In this document: piece by piece, positions 41,561 to 50,048 of the stretch
How positions within the stretch are numbered: position 1 is the stretch's first letter
How the letters are laid out: the number at the start of each line of letters is the position of its first letter
Notes under the pieces: generated by a model
Told to the model about the DNA's origin: nothing
What the model saw: the letters and a program-made list of their open reading frames with translations, nothing else
The model's database searches: none
Origin: Magnetospirillum gryphiswaldense MSR-1 v2
GTDB lineage: Bacteria; Pseudomonadota; Alphaproteobacteria; Rhodospirillales; Magnetospirillaceae
Length of the DNA stretch: 64,000 nt
Assembly: GCF_000513295.1 (NCBI RefSeq)
Contig: NC_023065.1
Coordinates: forward strand, 1,240,001-1,304,000
Direction: 5' to 3'
Made by a program: the position numbers and the translations under genes

Positions 41561-42289
41561 TCACCCTGTGCGTAAGAACCGCATGGTCAGGGTGCGTCCG
41601 CCATTACTGCCTTCGATCTGGCTGCTGACTTTGCGGATCAGCCCCAAACCGCGCCCACTTTTAGCGGCCACATCCACCGGTTTTTTCAATTCATGATCGA
41701 TATCGAAACCATCGCCGTCATCGGTGACGGAAATGCTGATGCCCGCTCCTGCCAAAGGAACAGCGGTGACCGTCACCCGCCGGGAAGCCAAGGTGGGATC
41801 GGCCAAGCGCTGGGCCAGGCGGGTATTGAACTCGACCAGACCGGCCAGACTGTGACGCAGATCGCTTTGCAAGCCCAGATTGCCATGGATGATGGAATTC
41901 CCCAGTGCCTCGGCCAGGGCCAGTTCGACCATCATATCGCCGATGGCCGGCGCGATCTTGCGCACCGCCGCGCAAAACACCTGGGCCGGATCGGACGACA
42001 ACATGCTGGTGGTGCAGGCCGACAGGCACAGGCCGCCCTGGGCCACAGCTTCGACCGCTTCCGCCGTCAGCGGACAAACCGCGTCATCGGCGCGATATTC
42101 GATGAAGCCACGCAAGCCACCGGTAAAACCATTCTCGATCAGCGAAATGGGGGCCATCAACACGCATGGCGCCGGAATATCCAGAAACTCCACGTGGGGA
42201 CAGGCATCCACCCCCAACTTGCCGGCGCGATAGGCCAGACTGGCCGGAACCTCGCCACCTTCGAACAGGATCACCGGGCGCGACGTCAT
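41561..42289 (-). CDS. HATPase (RsbW-like) switch protein with unknown N-terminal domain
   Basis: A 242-residue protein. The C-terminal half is a GHKL ATPase: LAEALGNSIIHGN (N box), DDGDGFD (G1) and GRGLGLI (G2). It lacks a dimerisation His domain, as in anti-sigma kinases. The first 105 residues are not recognised. It ends the run PP2C phosphatase, STAS, HATPase, so it probably phosphorylates the STAS protein. The next gene starts 93 bp further. Confidence 0.85.
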   Translation of the reverse strand: MTSRPVILFEGGEVPASLAYRAGKLGVDACPHVEFLDIPAPCVLMAPISLIENGFTGGLRGFIEYRADDAVCPLTAEAVEAVAQGGLCLSACTTSMLSSDPAQVFCAAVRKIAPAIGDMMVELALAEALGNSIIHGNLGLQSDLRHSLAGLVEFNTRLAQRLADPTLASRRVTVTAVPLAGAGISISVTDDGDGFDIDHELKKPVDVAAKSGRGLGLIRKVSSQIEGSNGGRTLTMRFLRTG

Positions 42290-42299
42290 GGCGCGAGTC

Positions 42300-42947
42300 C
42301 TACACTTCGACCATGAAATCAAGCGCCGACAGACTGAGCAATTGGGCCACCGGACCGCGCGGATTGCGCAAGACCAACTCCATGTTGCGGCTCTCGGCTT
42401 CCTCTCGCGCGATCATGATCATGGACAGACCGGCGGAATCCATGAATTCCAGTTCATGCAGGTCCAACACCATGCGAGGACCACCGGCCCCCAACAGGGT
42501 TTCGATAATTTCCTGGAAATTGCCGTGTTCGGCAAACACCAACCGCCCGGAAAAGCCGGCACAAGGCGAGCCGTCGGCGGCATCGGGCAAACGGCGGAAA
42601 CCGATGCCGCCGCGCCGCGCCGGCACCGGCTGATGGGCGATCGGCTTGCTCAGGTGCAGCACAGCCTCCAGATTGGCCAACTCGAATACACGGGCGACAT
42701 TGCCGCGCGGATTGAGCAGATGCAGGCGAACCCCCGCCGCCGCCGCCTGTTCGTTGGCCAGCAGGAACAGGCCGATCCCGAATGAATCCACGTTCTCCAA
42801 TTCGGACAGATCGACAGCGACAATCTGGCCGGTCGGGCCATTGGCCGCATTCAGGATGGGGGAGAAGGCATCCTTGTCGCGAAACGACAAGCTGCCCTTC
42901 AGGCTGAAGCGCAATCCATCCGTCTGAGCAAAGGTCTGTATATCCAC
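42300..42947 (-). CDS. Anti-sigma antagonist-like protein with two STAS domains
   Basis: A 215-residue protein with two STAS domains. Switch sites are VDSFGIGLF (about residue 60) and FMDSAGLSMIM (about residue 170), each keeping the Ser after Asp. The frame is open upstream, but GTG 42947 has GGGGGA at the right distance and begins exactly at the first domain. Ten bp separate it from the HATPase gene. Confidence 0.85.
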   Translation of the reverse strand: MDIQTFAQTDGLRFSLKGSLSFRDKDAFSPILNAANGPTGQIVAVDLSELENVDSFGIGLFLLANEQAAAAGVRLHLLNPRGNVARVFELANLEAVLHLSKPIAHQPVPARRGGIGFRRLPDAADGSPCAGFSGRLVFAEHGNFQEIIETLLGAGGPRMVLDLHELEFMDSAGLSMIMIAREEAESRNMELVLRNPRGPVAQLLSLSALDFMVEV

Positions 42948-42964
42948 CTTAAATCCCCCAGCCC

Positions 42965-44257
42965 TTATGGCCAATCCAAATAAATGACGGTCAAATCGTC
43001 CTCGATGGGTGGCCGGGCCCATGCGTAGAACTGGTCGAGCAAGCGATCGACCGACAGCCCCCGGCCATCGCCGGAACAATCCTGAACCATGTCCAGCAGG
43101 CCATCATTTCCCAACATCTTGTCGTCCGCCCCCTGGGCTTCAACCAGGGCATCGCTGTAGATCAGCAGACAGGACCCACGCGGAAAGGCGGTCCGGTGAT
43201 TTTCATGCGCCGGCTTGGCCGACAACCCCAGCGGCACGCCGCGCGTATCGAGAAACTCGCGGCGGCCACCGCGAAACAGAATGGGCGGCGGCGTCCCCGC
43301 CCCGGCCCAGGTCAACTCGGAATTGGCGAAATCGATGATTCCGGCGAACATGGTGGCGAATTGCCCGCGCCCCAGCAATTGGCGCAACGACAGCGCCAGC
43401 ATGTTCAGCAAGGCCGCCGGATCGCCCAGATAGCTGCGATGTTCGTCGATCAGGGTATGCAGACGGAACACGTTGAGGGCGGCACCGATGCCATGACCGG
43501 AAAAGTCGAAGGCGGTCAGGGAAAGACGGCCGTCCCCCAGATCGTGACACCCCCACAGATCGCCGCCGATGCCCGAGCACGGCTCGAAATAGGAATGCAG
43601 GCGAATTCCTTGCTTTTCCAAGACCGGATTCAAACGGTCGGGGCGCGGCAGCAGGTCGAACTGCATGGTCCGCGCCACCACCATTTCCTCTTGCACTCTT
43701 TGCTGCTCGTGGGCCAGTTGCTCGGACAAGTGTTCGCGTTCGATCTGCGAATTCATGCGGGTGATGGCGTACAAAATGGCACGCTCCACCGCCCGGCCCG
43801 GATCATCGCTCTTGACCAGATAATCCTGTGCCCCCACCTCCAGCGCCCGCGACGCCAGCGACGGATCGTCAAGCCCGGTCATCACCACCACCGGCATGCG
43901 CGGCGCCACCTGCAACACCTTGGTCACCGTGTCCAACCCGCTGGAATCCGGCAAGGACAGGTCCAACAACACCACATCCATGACCTCGCGCCCCAGATGG
44001 TCGCGGGCATCGGCCAGGGTCGCCACATGCGAGACGGCAAAGCGGGTGGACCGGCATTCACGCAAGGCGATCATCACCAGCATGGCGTCACCGGGCTGGT
44101 CCTCGACCAGCAGCACGCGCAAGACCTTGGTCTTGACCTTGGCGCCGCCGCCCGCCTGGTCCCCCTGGTCCGCCGCGGGAATTTCCACCGCCTTACCCCA
44201 ATGGGGAAGCGGTGCGATCTTCACCAATCCGGAAACGTTCTTTTCCCCTTCAGGCAT
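42965..44257 (-). CDS. Receiver-PP2C phosphatase (RsbU/SpoIIE-like)
   Basis: A 430-residue protein. Receiver at about 46-165 (VLLVEDQPGD, VLLDLSLPDSSG, LVKSDDP), a short coiled coil, then a PP2C phosphatase (GIGGDLWGC, DFSGHGIGAALNVF, IYSDALVEAQG, DDLTVIYLDW). Phosphorylation of the receiver should control dephosphorylation of the downstream STAS protein. It starts the partner-switching set. Confidence 0.92.
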   Translation of the reverse strand: MPEGEKNVSGLVKIAPLPHWGKAVEIPAADQGDQAGGGAKVKTKVLRVLLVEDQPGDAMLVMIALRECRSTRFAVSHVATLADARDHLGREVMDVVLLDLSLPDSSGLDTVTKVLQVAPRMPVVVMTGLDDPSLASRALEVGAQDYLVKSDDPGRAVERAILYAITRMNSQIEREHLSEQLAHEQQRVQEEMVVARTMQFDLLPRPDRLNPVLEKQGIRLHSYFEPCSGIGGDLWGCHDLGDGRLSLTAFDFSGHGIGAALNVFRLHTLIDEHRSYLGDPAALLNMLALSLRQLLGRGQFATMFAGIIDFANSELTWAGAGTPPPILFRGGRREFLDTRGVPLGLSAKPAHENHRTAFPRGSCLLIYSDALVEAQGADDKMLGNDGLLDMVQDCSGDGRGLSVDRLLDQFYAWARPPIEDDLTVIYLDWP

Positions 44258-44388
44258 TCGCGCAGCGCCCCCAGTCCATGCGACCCCAACACCTCATGGC
44301 TCATACTTTAGATTATGAGATTGAATATACTTATGGTCAGGGGTAAATGAAAGTCAAACAGCCTGTAGCCAGGGGAACAACCCCCTCG

Positions 44389-44823
44389 TCATTGCGGCAA
44401 GCGGACAATGCTGAACCAGTAATCGCCGACCGCCTTGATGGAATCGATGAACTGGTCGATATCCACCGGCTTGGTGATGAAGCTGTTGGCCCCCAATTCG
44501 TACGAGGTCTCGATATCCGCCTCGACATCAGAGGTGGTCAGGACCACCACCGGGATCTTGTGCAAAGCCTCGTCCCCGCGCATGGCCGCCAGCACCTCGC
44601 GTCCGCTCATGCGCGGCATGTTCAGATCCAGCAGCACCAGATGCGGAGTGGGCGCGTCGGCGTGTATCCCCTGCCGACGCAGAAAGGCCATGGCCTCGAC
44701 CCCGTCGTTCACGTGATGCAGCTTGCACAATATCCTTGCTTGCGCCAGGGCCGCCTTGGTCAGGCCGGCATCGCCCGGATCGTCTTCGACAAGCAGGATG
44801 TCGAAAGTCTGTGAATGAGGCAC
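44389..44823 (-). CDS. Rcp1-type single-domain response regulator
   Basis: A 144-residue receiver of the Rcp1 subfamily: LLVEDDPGDAGLTKAAL, LVLLDLNMPRMSGREVL, LTTSDVEADI and FITKPVD. Such receivers pair with phytochrome-type kinases. It lies 6 bp after the kinase gene, so the two form an operon. Confidence 0.92.
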   Translation of the reverse strand: MPHSQTFDILLVEDDPGDAGLTKAALAQARILCKLHHVNDGVEAMAFLRRQGIHADAPTPHLVLLDLNMPRMSGREVLAAMRGDEALHKIPVVVLTTSDVEADIETSYELGANSFITKPVDIDQFIDSIKAVGDYWFSIVRLPQ

Positions 44824-44829
44824 GAACAG

Positions 44830-46941
44830 TTACTCCGTCGCTTCGGGTAAGGTGAAGGTCAGAGTAGTTCCGCTGACACCATCGGAATGGGCGCTGATGC
44901 GTCCGCCCAAAGTTTCCACCAATTTGCGCGCGATTGCCAGCCCGACGCCATTACCGCGAAACTGTTCGCGCCCATGCAGACGTTCGAACACGCCGAATAC
45001 TTTTTCCAGAAATTCCGGCGGGATGCCCATGCCGTTATCGCTGAAGTCGAAGCGCCAGAAGCCGTCGTCCTGCCGCCTGGCCTCGACCGTGACCCGCAAG
45101 GGCCGGTCGGGGTGGCGGAACAAAATGGAATTGTCGATGAGGACGGCAAAAAGGTCGGCCAGGCGCCGGGGTGGCACCTGAACCCGCGGCAACGCCGACG
45201 ACGACATTTCAGCCCCGTCGATCCCGACCGACCGATTGACCCATTCCTTGTCCAACACCATTTCAGCCTCGGCGTTACCGCCGACCATGGCCAAGCGGTC
45301 CATGGCCAGATAAAGCTGAACGTCGCGCAGCAGATCCTTCAGCCGGCTGCCGGCCCTGGTCAGAAAATCCAGGTTGCCGCGCAGTTCCAGGTCGGCATTT
45401 TCGTCCAAGGCACGGGAAATCATCTGCGAATACAAGACGATATGGCGCGCCGGCTCTTGCAGATGATGAGCCAGGATGAAGGAAAACCGTTCCAGCTCGG
45501 CGCTGTAGCGTTCGATACGGTCATAAGCCTGACGCAGCGAAACGCGATTTTGTTCCTGTTCGGTGATGTCGCGCTGGATGGCGACGAAATGGGTCAACCC
45601 CCCGGTGATGGCGTGAACCGCCGAAACCGTCATGTCGTTCCAGAACAGGCTGCCGTCGGCACGGTAATTGCGCAACACAACATGCACTGAACCGCCGGTT
45701 TCCAGAGCTGTGCGCAGGCGCGCCAGATCGGGCTGATCGTAGTCGTCGCGGTGCAGAAAACGAGCATTGGTCCCCACCACGTCGGCGGCCTTGTAGCCGG
45801 TCATGCTCTCAAAGGCGGGGTTGACGTAAACCAGCGGGAAATCAGGTTGGGTGGCGTCGGCGATGGCGACGCCGTTGCTGACTGTCTGCAACACCTGCTC
45901 GCTTAGGACCAAGGTGGCTTCGGTGCGGGCGCGCAGGATCAACGACCGGGTCAGGATGGCGGTCAGGACCAGCAGCCCCAGGCCCAGGCCGCCCACCGGC
46001 CACAGCAACGGCAATGACGCGTCCCGCCACAGGGACAGAACGTCATCGCGCGACAGACCGACGGAAATCACCACCGGCCAATTGGCGGTGGTGCGATAGC
46101 TGGTGATGCGCTCGGTGCCGTCGGTATCGGTCAGCAGGAAGGTGCCGAACTCGGACTTTTTCAGCTGCTCGGCGAACAATGTATCACCGGCATGGTCGGC
46201 GGCGGCGAAACCGCCGTCATCCTCGTCGCCGGCCAGCAAGGTACCGTCATAACGCCACATGCGCAGCCGGGCACTGGGCGGCAGATCCAGGCTGGTGAAC
46301 ATGTCGTTGAAGTGAAGCGGGTTGACCGCCGCCACCAACAGGGCGTCGCCTTGACCGCTTCGGGATTTCAGTACCCGGAAAAACGGGATGAAATGGTGAA
46401 TATGGGGTGCCCCCGCCGGCCCCAGCATGCGCCCCGGTTGGCGGGTGCCGATCAAAGTCCCGCGCAACCCGCTGTCGGCCTGGGCGAAATAAGGTCGGGC
46501 ATCCCATTGGGCGGTCAGCCGCCGGTCGCCGCTGTCGCCGAGGATACGACCATCGGCGGCGATCAGGGCCAGTTGACGGATATGGGGCATGAACGCCAGC
46601 AGACGGCGCAATTGCCCGTCGGCATCAGCGGGATTGGCCGGCCAGGAGTTTTCCTCGAACTGGGTGGCGGTGGCCAGCAGCAGCACATCCACCGACTGCA
46701 CCGTACGCGCCACCGAACCGGTCACCGCCTGGGCGATGGTATGGGACGAATGTTCCGCCGCCTGCAACGCCATCAGGCGGGAATTGCGCATGGAGACCAG
46801 CAGCACGGCGGTCAGGCCCAAGACCGCCAACACACCGAACACCGCGACCATGACGATCAGACGGTTGGAATAAAGCCGCGTCACCGCGCCCATGGGGCGG
46901 CGGAGCAAGCCTCCGGTCTCGGATGCTATCAGCGGACTCAA
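44830..46941 (-). CDS. Histidine kinase with double-Cache-like sensor and PAS domain
   Basis: A 703-residue membrane kinase. Two spans (around 30-50 and 315-335) bracket a periplasmic Cache-type sensor. A PAS domain follows with NFRAD-like NYRADGSLFWNDMTVSAV, typical of PAS/LOV-fold linkers; the LOV Cys (GRNCRFLQ) is replaced by GTNARFLH, so it is not photoactive. The phosphoacceptor region is FILAHHLQEPARHIV, Cph1-like, then DNGMGIP and GVGLAIA. TTG 46941 has GGGGGAT upstream and is preferred to ATG 46893, which has no ribosome site. Confidence 0.88.
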   Translation of the reverse strand: MSPLIASETGGLLRRPMGAVTRLYSNRLIVMVAVFGVLAVLGLTAVLLVSMRNSRLMALQAAEHSSHTIAQAVTGSVARTVQSVDVLLLATATQFEENSWPANPADADGQLRRLLAFMPHIRQLALIAADGRILGDSGDRRLTAQWDARPYFAQADSGLRGTLIGTRQPGRMLGPAGAPHIHHFIPFFRVLKSRSGQGDALLVAAVNPLHFNDMFTSLDLPPSARLRMWRYDGTLLAGDEDDGGFAAADHAGDTLFAEQLKKSEFGTFLLTDTDGTERITSYRTTANWPVVISVGLSRDDVLSLWRDASLPLLWPVGGLGLGLLVLTAILTRSLILRARTEATLVLSEQVLQTVSNGVAIADATQPDFPLVYVNPAFESMTGYKAADVVGTNARFLHRDDYDQPDLARLRTALETGGSVHVVLRNYRADGSLFWNDMTVSAVHAITGGLTHFVAIQRDITEQEQNRVSLRQAYDRIERYSAELERFSFILAHHLQEPARHIVLYSQMISRALDENADLELRGNLDFLTRAGSRLKDLLRDVQLYLAMDRLAMVGGNAEAEMVLDKEWVNRSVGIDGAEMSSSALPRVQVPPRRLADLFAVLIDNSILFRHPDRPLRVTVEARRQDDGFWRFDFSDNGMGIPPEFLEKVFGVFERLHGREQFRGNGVGLAIARKLVETLGGRISAHSDGVSGTTLTFTLPEATE

Positions 46942-46996
46942 TCTTATCCCCCAAAAGTGATATATCTTGCCGCTGGATTATTGACGGAGCAACGCC

Positions 46997-47806
46997 ATGC
47001 GTAAAGCATGCCTTTTGACAGCCCTGGTTTGTACCACACTTTTTTGTGGCACGATCCTCTCTCAAGCTCAGGCGCAAACCGCTTCGCGCCTGGATCGGAT
47101 CAAGTCCGCCGGCAAGGTTCGCGTGTGCATCTGGCCCGACTATTACTCCATCACCTACCGCAACACCCGCACCGGCGCCCTGGAAGGCATCGACATCGAA
47201 TTGGCGCGGGAACTGGCCGCCGATCTGGGCGTGAAGGTGGAATTCGTCGATTCGTCGTTCAAGACCCTGATCGCCGACCTGACCGAGGATAAATGCGACG
47301 TCAGCATGCATGGTATCGGCATCACTCCGGCGCGGCAGGAAAAGCTGGATTTCAGCCGTCCGCATCTGCGCAGCGGTATCTATGCCATCACCACCAAGAC
47401 CAATCCGGCGGTCGCCACCTGGGCCGACATCGACAAGCCCGGAATCGTCGTCGCCGCCCAGGCCGGTACCTACATGGTTGACGTGATGAAGGCCGAGTTG
47501 AAGCAAGCCAGCCTGAACGTGGTCGCCACCCCGGAAGCCCGCGAACAGGAAGTGATGAGCGGACGCGCCGATCTGTTCATGACCGACTACCCTTACAGTC
47601 GCAAGATGCTGGCTCGCCACGATTGGGCCAAATTGCTGGCGCCGCCGACGCCGCTGGCTCCCACCGCCTATGCCTATGCAATGGCCAAGGGCGATCGCCT
47701 TTGGCGCGACACCGTCGACGGCTTCGTCGAACGGGCGAAAAAGGATGGGCGCCTGTTGAAGGCGGCTACGAACAACGGCCTGGAAGCCATTGTCGATAAA
47801 GACTAA
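46997..47806 (+). CDS. Periplasmic substrate-binding protein (amino acid type)
   Basis: A 269-residue exported protein with signal peptide (LLTALVCTTLFCGTILSQAQA) and a family 3 binding-protein domain (GALEGIDIELARELAADLGV, LDFSRPHLRSGIYAI). No permease or ATPase gene is adjacent. The 55-bp gap to the divergent kinase, which has a periplasmic sensor, suggests it may be a signalling receptor rather than a transporter part. Confidence 0.88.
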   Translation: MRKACLLTALVCTTLFCGTILSQAQAQTASRLDRIKSAGKVRVCIWPDYYSITYRNTRTGALEGIDIELARELAADLGVKVEFVDSSFKTLIADLTEDKCDVSMHGIGITPARQEKLDFSRPHLRSGIYAITTKTNPAVATWADIDKPGIVVAAQAGTYMVDVMKAELKQASLNVVATPEAREQEVMSGRADLFMTDYPYSRKMLARHDWAKLLAPPTPLAPTAYAYAMAKGDRLWRDTVDGFVERAKKDGRLLKAATNNGLEAIVDKD

Positions 47807-48568
47807 CTACTCCCAGCCATAGGCATCCATGGCGATCACCCCGTGCTCCACCGACCGGTGCAGAACCGCCCCCTTAGCGGAGGCGGCGCCGGCGGCGACG
47901 AACAGCGGCAACAGATGTTCGTCGGTGGGGTGATTGTCCATGGCATGGGGGGCCAGACAGCGATATTGCGTCAGATCGTCCTGGCGCCCCTGTGTCACCG
48001 CCGCGGCCAGCCAGTCGGTGAAGGCGGTGACCCAGGGCAAGGCCGTTTCGTCGCGCTCGCGTCCGGCATAGGCGGCGAGATTATGGGTCGCGGCACCGCT
48101 GCCCAGGATCAGCACGCCTTGGTCGGTCAGGGGCTGCAAACAGCGGCCCAGTTGGAAATGTGCTTCGGGGCCAAGGCGGCGCCCCAGCGACAGCGGCACC
48201 ACCGGCACATCCGCCTCGGGCCACAGCAATTTCATCACCGTCCACAGGCCATGATCCAGCCCTCGGCGCGGATCAAGACGGGCGCCGGTCAGCTCCGCCA
48301 CCCGTACCGCCAAGGCGGCATCACCGGGGGCGGCATAGGTCATGGCGTAAAGCGGCGGCGGAAAGCCGAAAAAGTCGTGGATGGTTTCCGGCATGGCGGC
48401 GGCGCCGACGGCAAAACCATCGGTGCGCCAATGGCCCGAAATCGCCACCACCGCCTTGGGGCGCACCATGGTGCGCCCCAGTTCCATGAGAAAATGACTG
48501 GCCGGAGACGCTTCCAGGGCGATCATGGGCGAGCCATGAGAGACGAACAGCGACTTCAGCCCGGCCAT
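47807..48568 (-). CDS. LigB/DODA-type extradiol dioxygenase family protein
   Basis: A 253-residue class III ring-cleaving dioxygenase-fold protein. Metal ligands: FVSHGSPM, SGHWRTDG, LDHGLWTVM and NHPTDEHLLPLF. Members include YgiD and DOPA dioxygenases; the substrate is unclear. ATG 48568 is used. It starts 2 bp after doxX and converges on the binding-protein gene with stop codons adjacent. Confidence 0.88.
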   Translation of the reverse strand: MAGLKSLFVSHGSPMIALEASPASHFLMELGRTMVRPKAVVAISGHWRTDGFAVGAAAMPETIHDFFGFPPPLYAMTYAAPGDAALAVRVAELTGARLDPRRGLDHGLWTVMKLLWPEADVPVVPLSLGRRLGPEAHFQLGRCLQPLTDQGVLILGSGAATHNLAAYAGRERDETALPWVTAFTDWLAAAVTQGRQDDLTQYRCLAPHAMDNHPTDEHLLPLFVAAGAASAKGAVLHRSVEHGVIAMDAYGWE

Positions 48569-48570
48569 GA

Positions 48571-49044
48571 TCAGATTTCCTTGCCGATGATGGCGTCGAC
48601 GGAATAACGCCCGCCGCCCTTGACCGCGTAGCCCAAGGTGACCACCGCCCACAGCAGCGGATATTCAAAACCGCCGGCACTCCAGAAGAACCCCGCCCCC
48701 AGATGCACCTGCAAGGCGGCGACCAGCAACAAGCCGGTGGCCAGGGCCGCCGCCGGGCGGGTGAACAGGCCCAGGGCCAGGGCCAGACCGCCGAAGAACT
48801 CGATCAGACCGGCGGCCAAAGCGACACCCGCCGGCAGACCCAGCTTGGTCTGGAAGAACTGGTCGGTGGCCGACAGGCCGTAACCGCCGAACCAGCCGAA
48901 CAACTTTTGCGCCCCGTGGGGGACCAGGAACAGACCGGCGACCACGCGTACCAGCGGATCGGCCAAGGGCGACAGGGCAGCATAAACCGGGGCCAAGGCG
49001 GGAATGACCGGGGCGGAAGCAGAACGAAGGATATGGGTATTCAT
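48571..49044 (-). CDS. DoxX-family membrane protein
   Basis: A 157-residue protein, four membrane spans, with VVAGLFLVPHGAQKLFGWFG and AGLIEFFGGLALALGLFTRP. DoxX proteins are quinone-related or redox-associated membrane proteins, often found beside LigB-type dioxygenase and LysR genes as here. ATG 49044. Confidence 0.9.
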   Translation of the reverse strand: MNTHILRSASAPVIPALAPVYAALSPLADPLVRVVAGLFLVPHGAQKLFGWFGGYGLSATDQFFQTKLGLPAGVALAAGLIEFFGGLALALGLFTRPAAALATGLLLVAALQVHLGAGFFWSAGGFEYPLLWAVVTLGYAVKGGGRYSVDAIIGKEI

Positions 49045-49109
49045 CGGGGCTCTCCAAACTGGACAATTAAGCTGTGACGAAGATGCCGCTTTGCCGATCA
49101 ATCAACAAT

Positions 49110-49128
49110 TATGTATATTTTTGACATA
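49110..49128. promoter_or_regulatory. Probable LysR operator
   Basis: TATGT-N9-ACATA inverted repeat in the 107-bp space between doxX and the lysR gene, overlapping a TTGACA (49121-49126). Position and form fit a LysR-type binding site. Confidence 0.45.
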
Positions 49129-49151
49129 TCGTTGCATGAAACAGGACAATG

Positions 49152-50048
49152 ATGGACCAGTTCGCCGCCCTGACCGCCTTTGTCCAGACCGTGGAATGCG
49201 GCGGTTTCACCCAGGCCGCCCGCCGCCTGGGCCAGTCGAAATCGCTGATCAGCCGCCAGGTGGCCCAGTTGGAAGCGCAATTGGGGGCGCGGCTACTGCA
49301 ACGCACCACCCGTAAGCTGTCCACCACCGAGGCTGGCCAAGCCTATTATCAGCGCGCCCAACGCATCCTGGCCGATCTGGCCGAAGCATCGGCGGAAATC
49401 GGCCAGTTGCAATCCATGCCGCGCGGCAAGCTGCGCATCAGCGCGCCCATGTCGTTCGGGGTGCTGCATCTGACTCCGGCCCTGCCCCGCTTTCTCGAAT
49501 CATGCCCGGAATTGGAAATGGATCTGGCTTTGACCGACCGTTTCGTCGATCTGGTGGAGGAAGGTTTCGACGTCGCCGTACGCATCGGTCGGCTGGCTGA
49601 TTCCAGCCTGATCGTCCGCCGCATCACCCCGATCCGCCGGGTGTTGTGCGCCAGTCCGGCCTATCTGGCCCGCTGCGGACACCCGCAACGCCCCGCCGAT
49701 CTGGCTCACCATGCCTGTTTGGGGCACCTGGAAATGGGATCGTCGGAATGGCGTTTCCTTACCGCCGATAATGGGTTGGAAACCGTTCGCGTATCGTGTC
49801 GGTTCCGCGCCGGCAATGGCGAGGCGCTGCGCACCATGGCCCTGGCCGGGCTGGGCTTCGTCTATCTGCCCAGCTTCTTCATCGGCGCCGATCTGCGCGC
49901 CGGCACCCTGGTATCGGTGCTGGATCAGTACGTCCCCCAGGACAGCGCCCTGTACGGCGCCTATCCCCATGGCCGCCATCTGTCGGCCAAGGTCAGGGTG
50001 TTCCTGGACTTTCTACAAACCGCCTTCGGCTCGGCGCCTTGGGATTAG
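49152..50048 (+). CDS. LysR-family transcriptional regulator
   Basis: A 298-residue regulator. The N-terminal winged helix is FTQAARRLGQSKSLISRQVA; the effector domain contains RGKLRISAPMSFGVLHLTPA. Members of this subgroup control divergent oxidoreductase or DoxX genes. ATG 49149 and 49152 are both possible; AGGA spacing favours 49152. It converges on the last ape gene with overlapping ends (4 bp). Confidence 0.92.
   Translation: MDQFAALTAFVQTVECGGFTQAARRLGQSKSLISRQVAQLEAQLGARLLQRTTRKLSTTEAGQAYYQRAQRILADLAEASAEIGQLQSMPRGKLRISAPMSFGVLHLTPALPRFLESCPELEMDLALTDRFVDLVEEGFDVAVRIGRLADSSLIVRRITPIRRVLCASPAYLARCGHPQRPADLAHHACLGHLEMGSSEWRFLTADNGLETVRVSCRFRAGNGEALRTMALAGLGFVYLPSFFIGADLRAGTLVSVLDQYVPQDSALYGAYPHGRHLSAKVRVFLDFLQTAFGSAPWD

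Noticed and set aside
44830-46941. PAS domain of the kinase as a LOV light sensor
   Set aside because: The NYRADGSLFWND segment is LOV-like, but the flavin-binding Cys motif is replaced by GTNARFLH.
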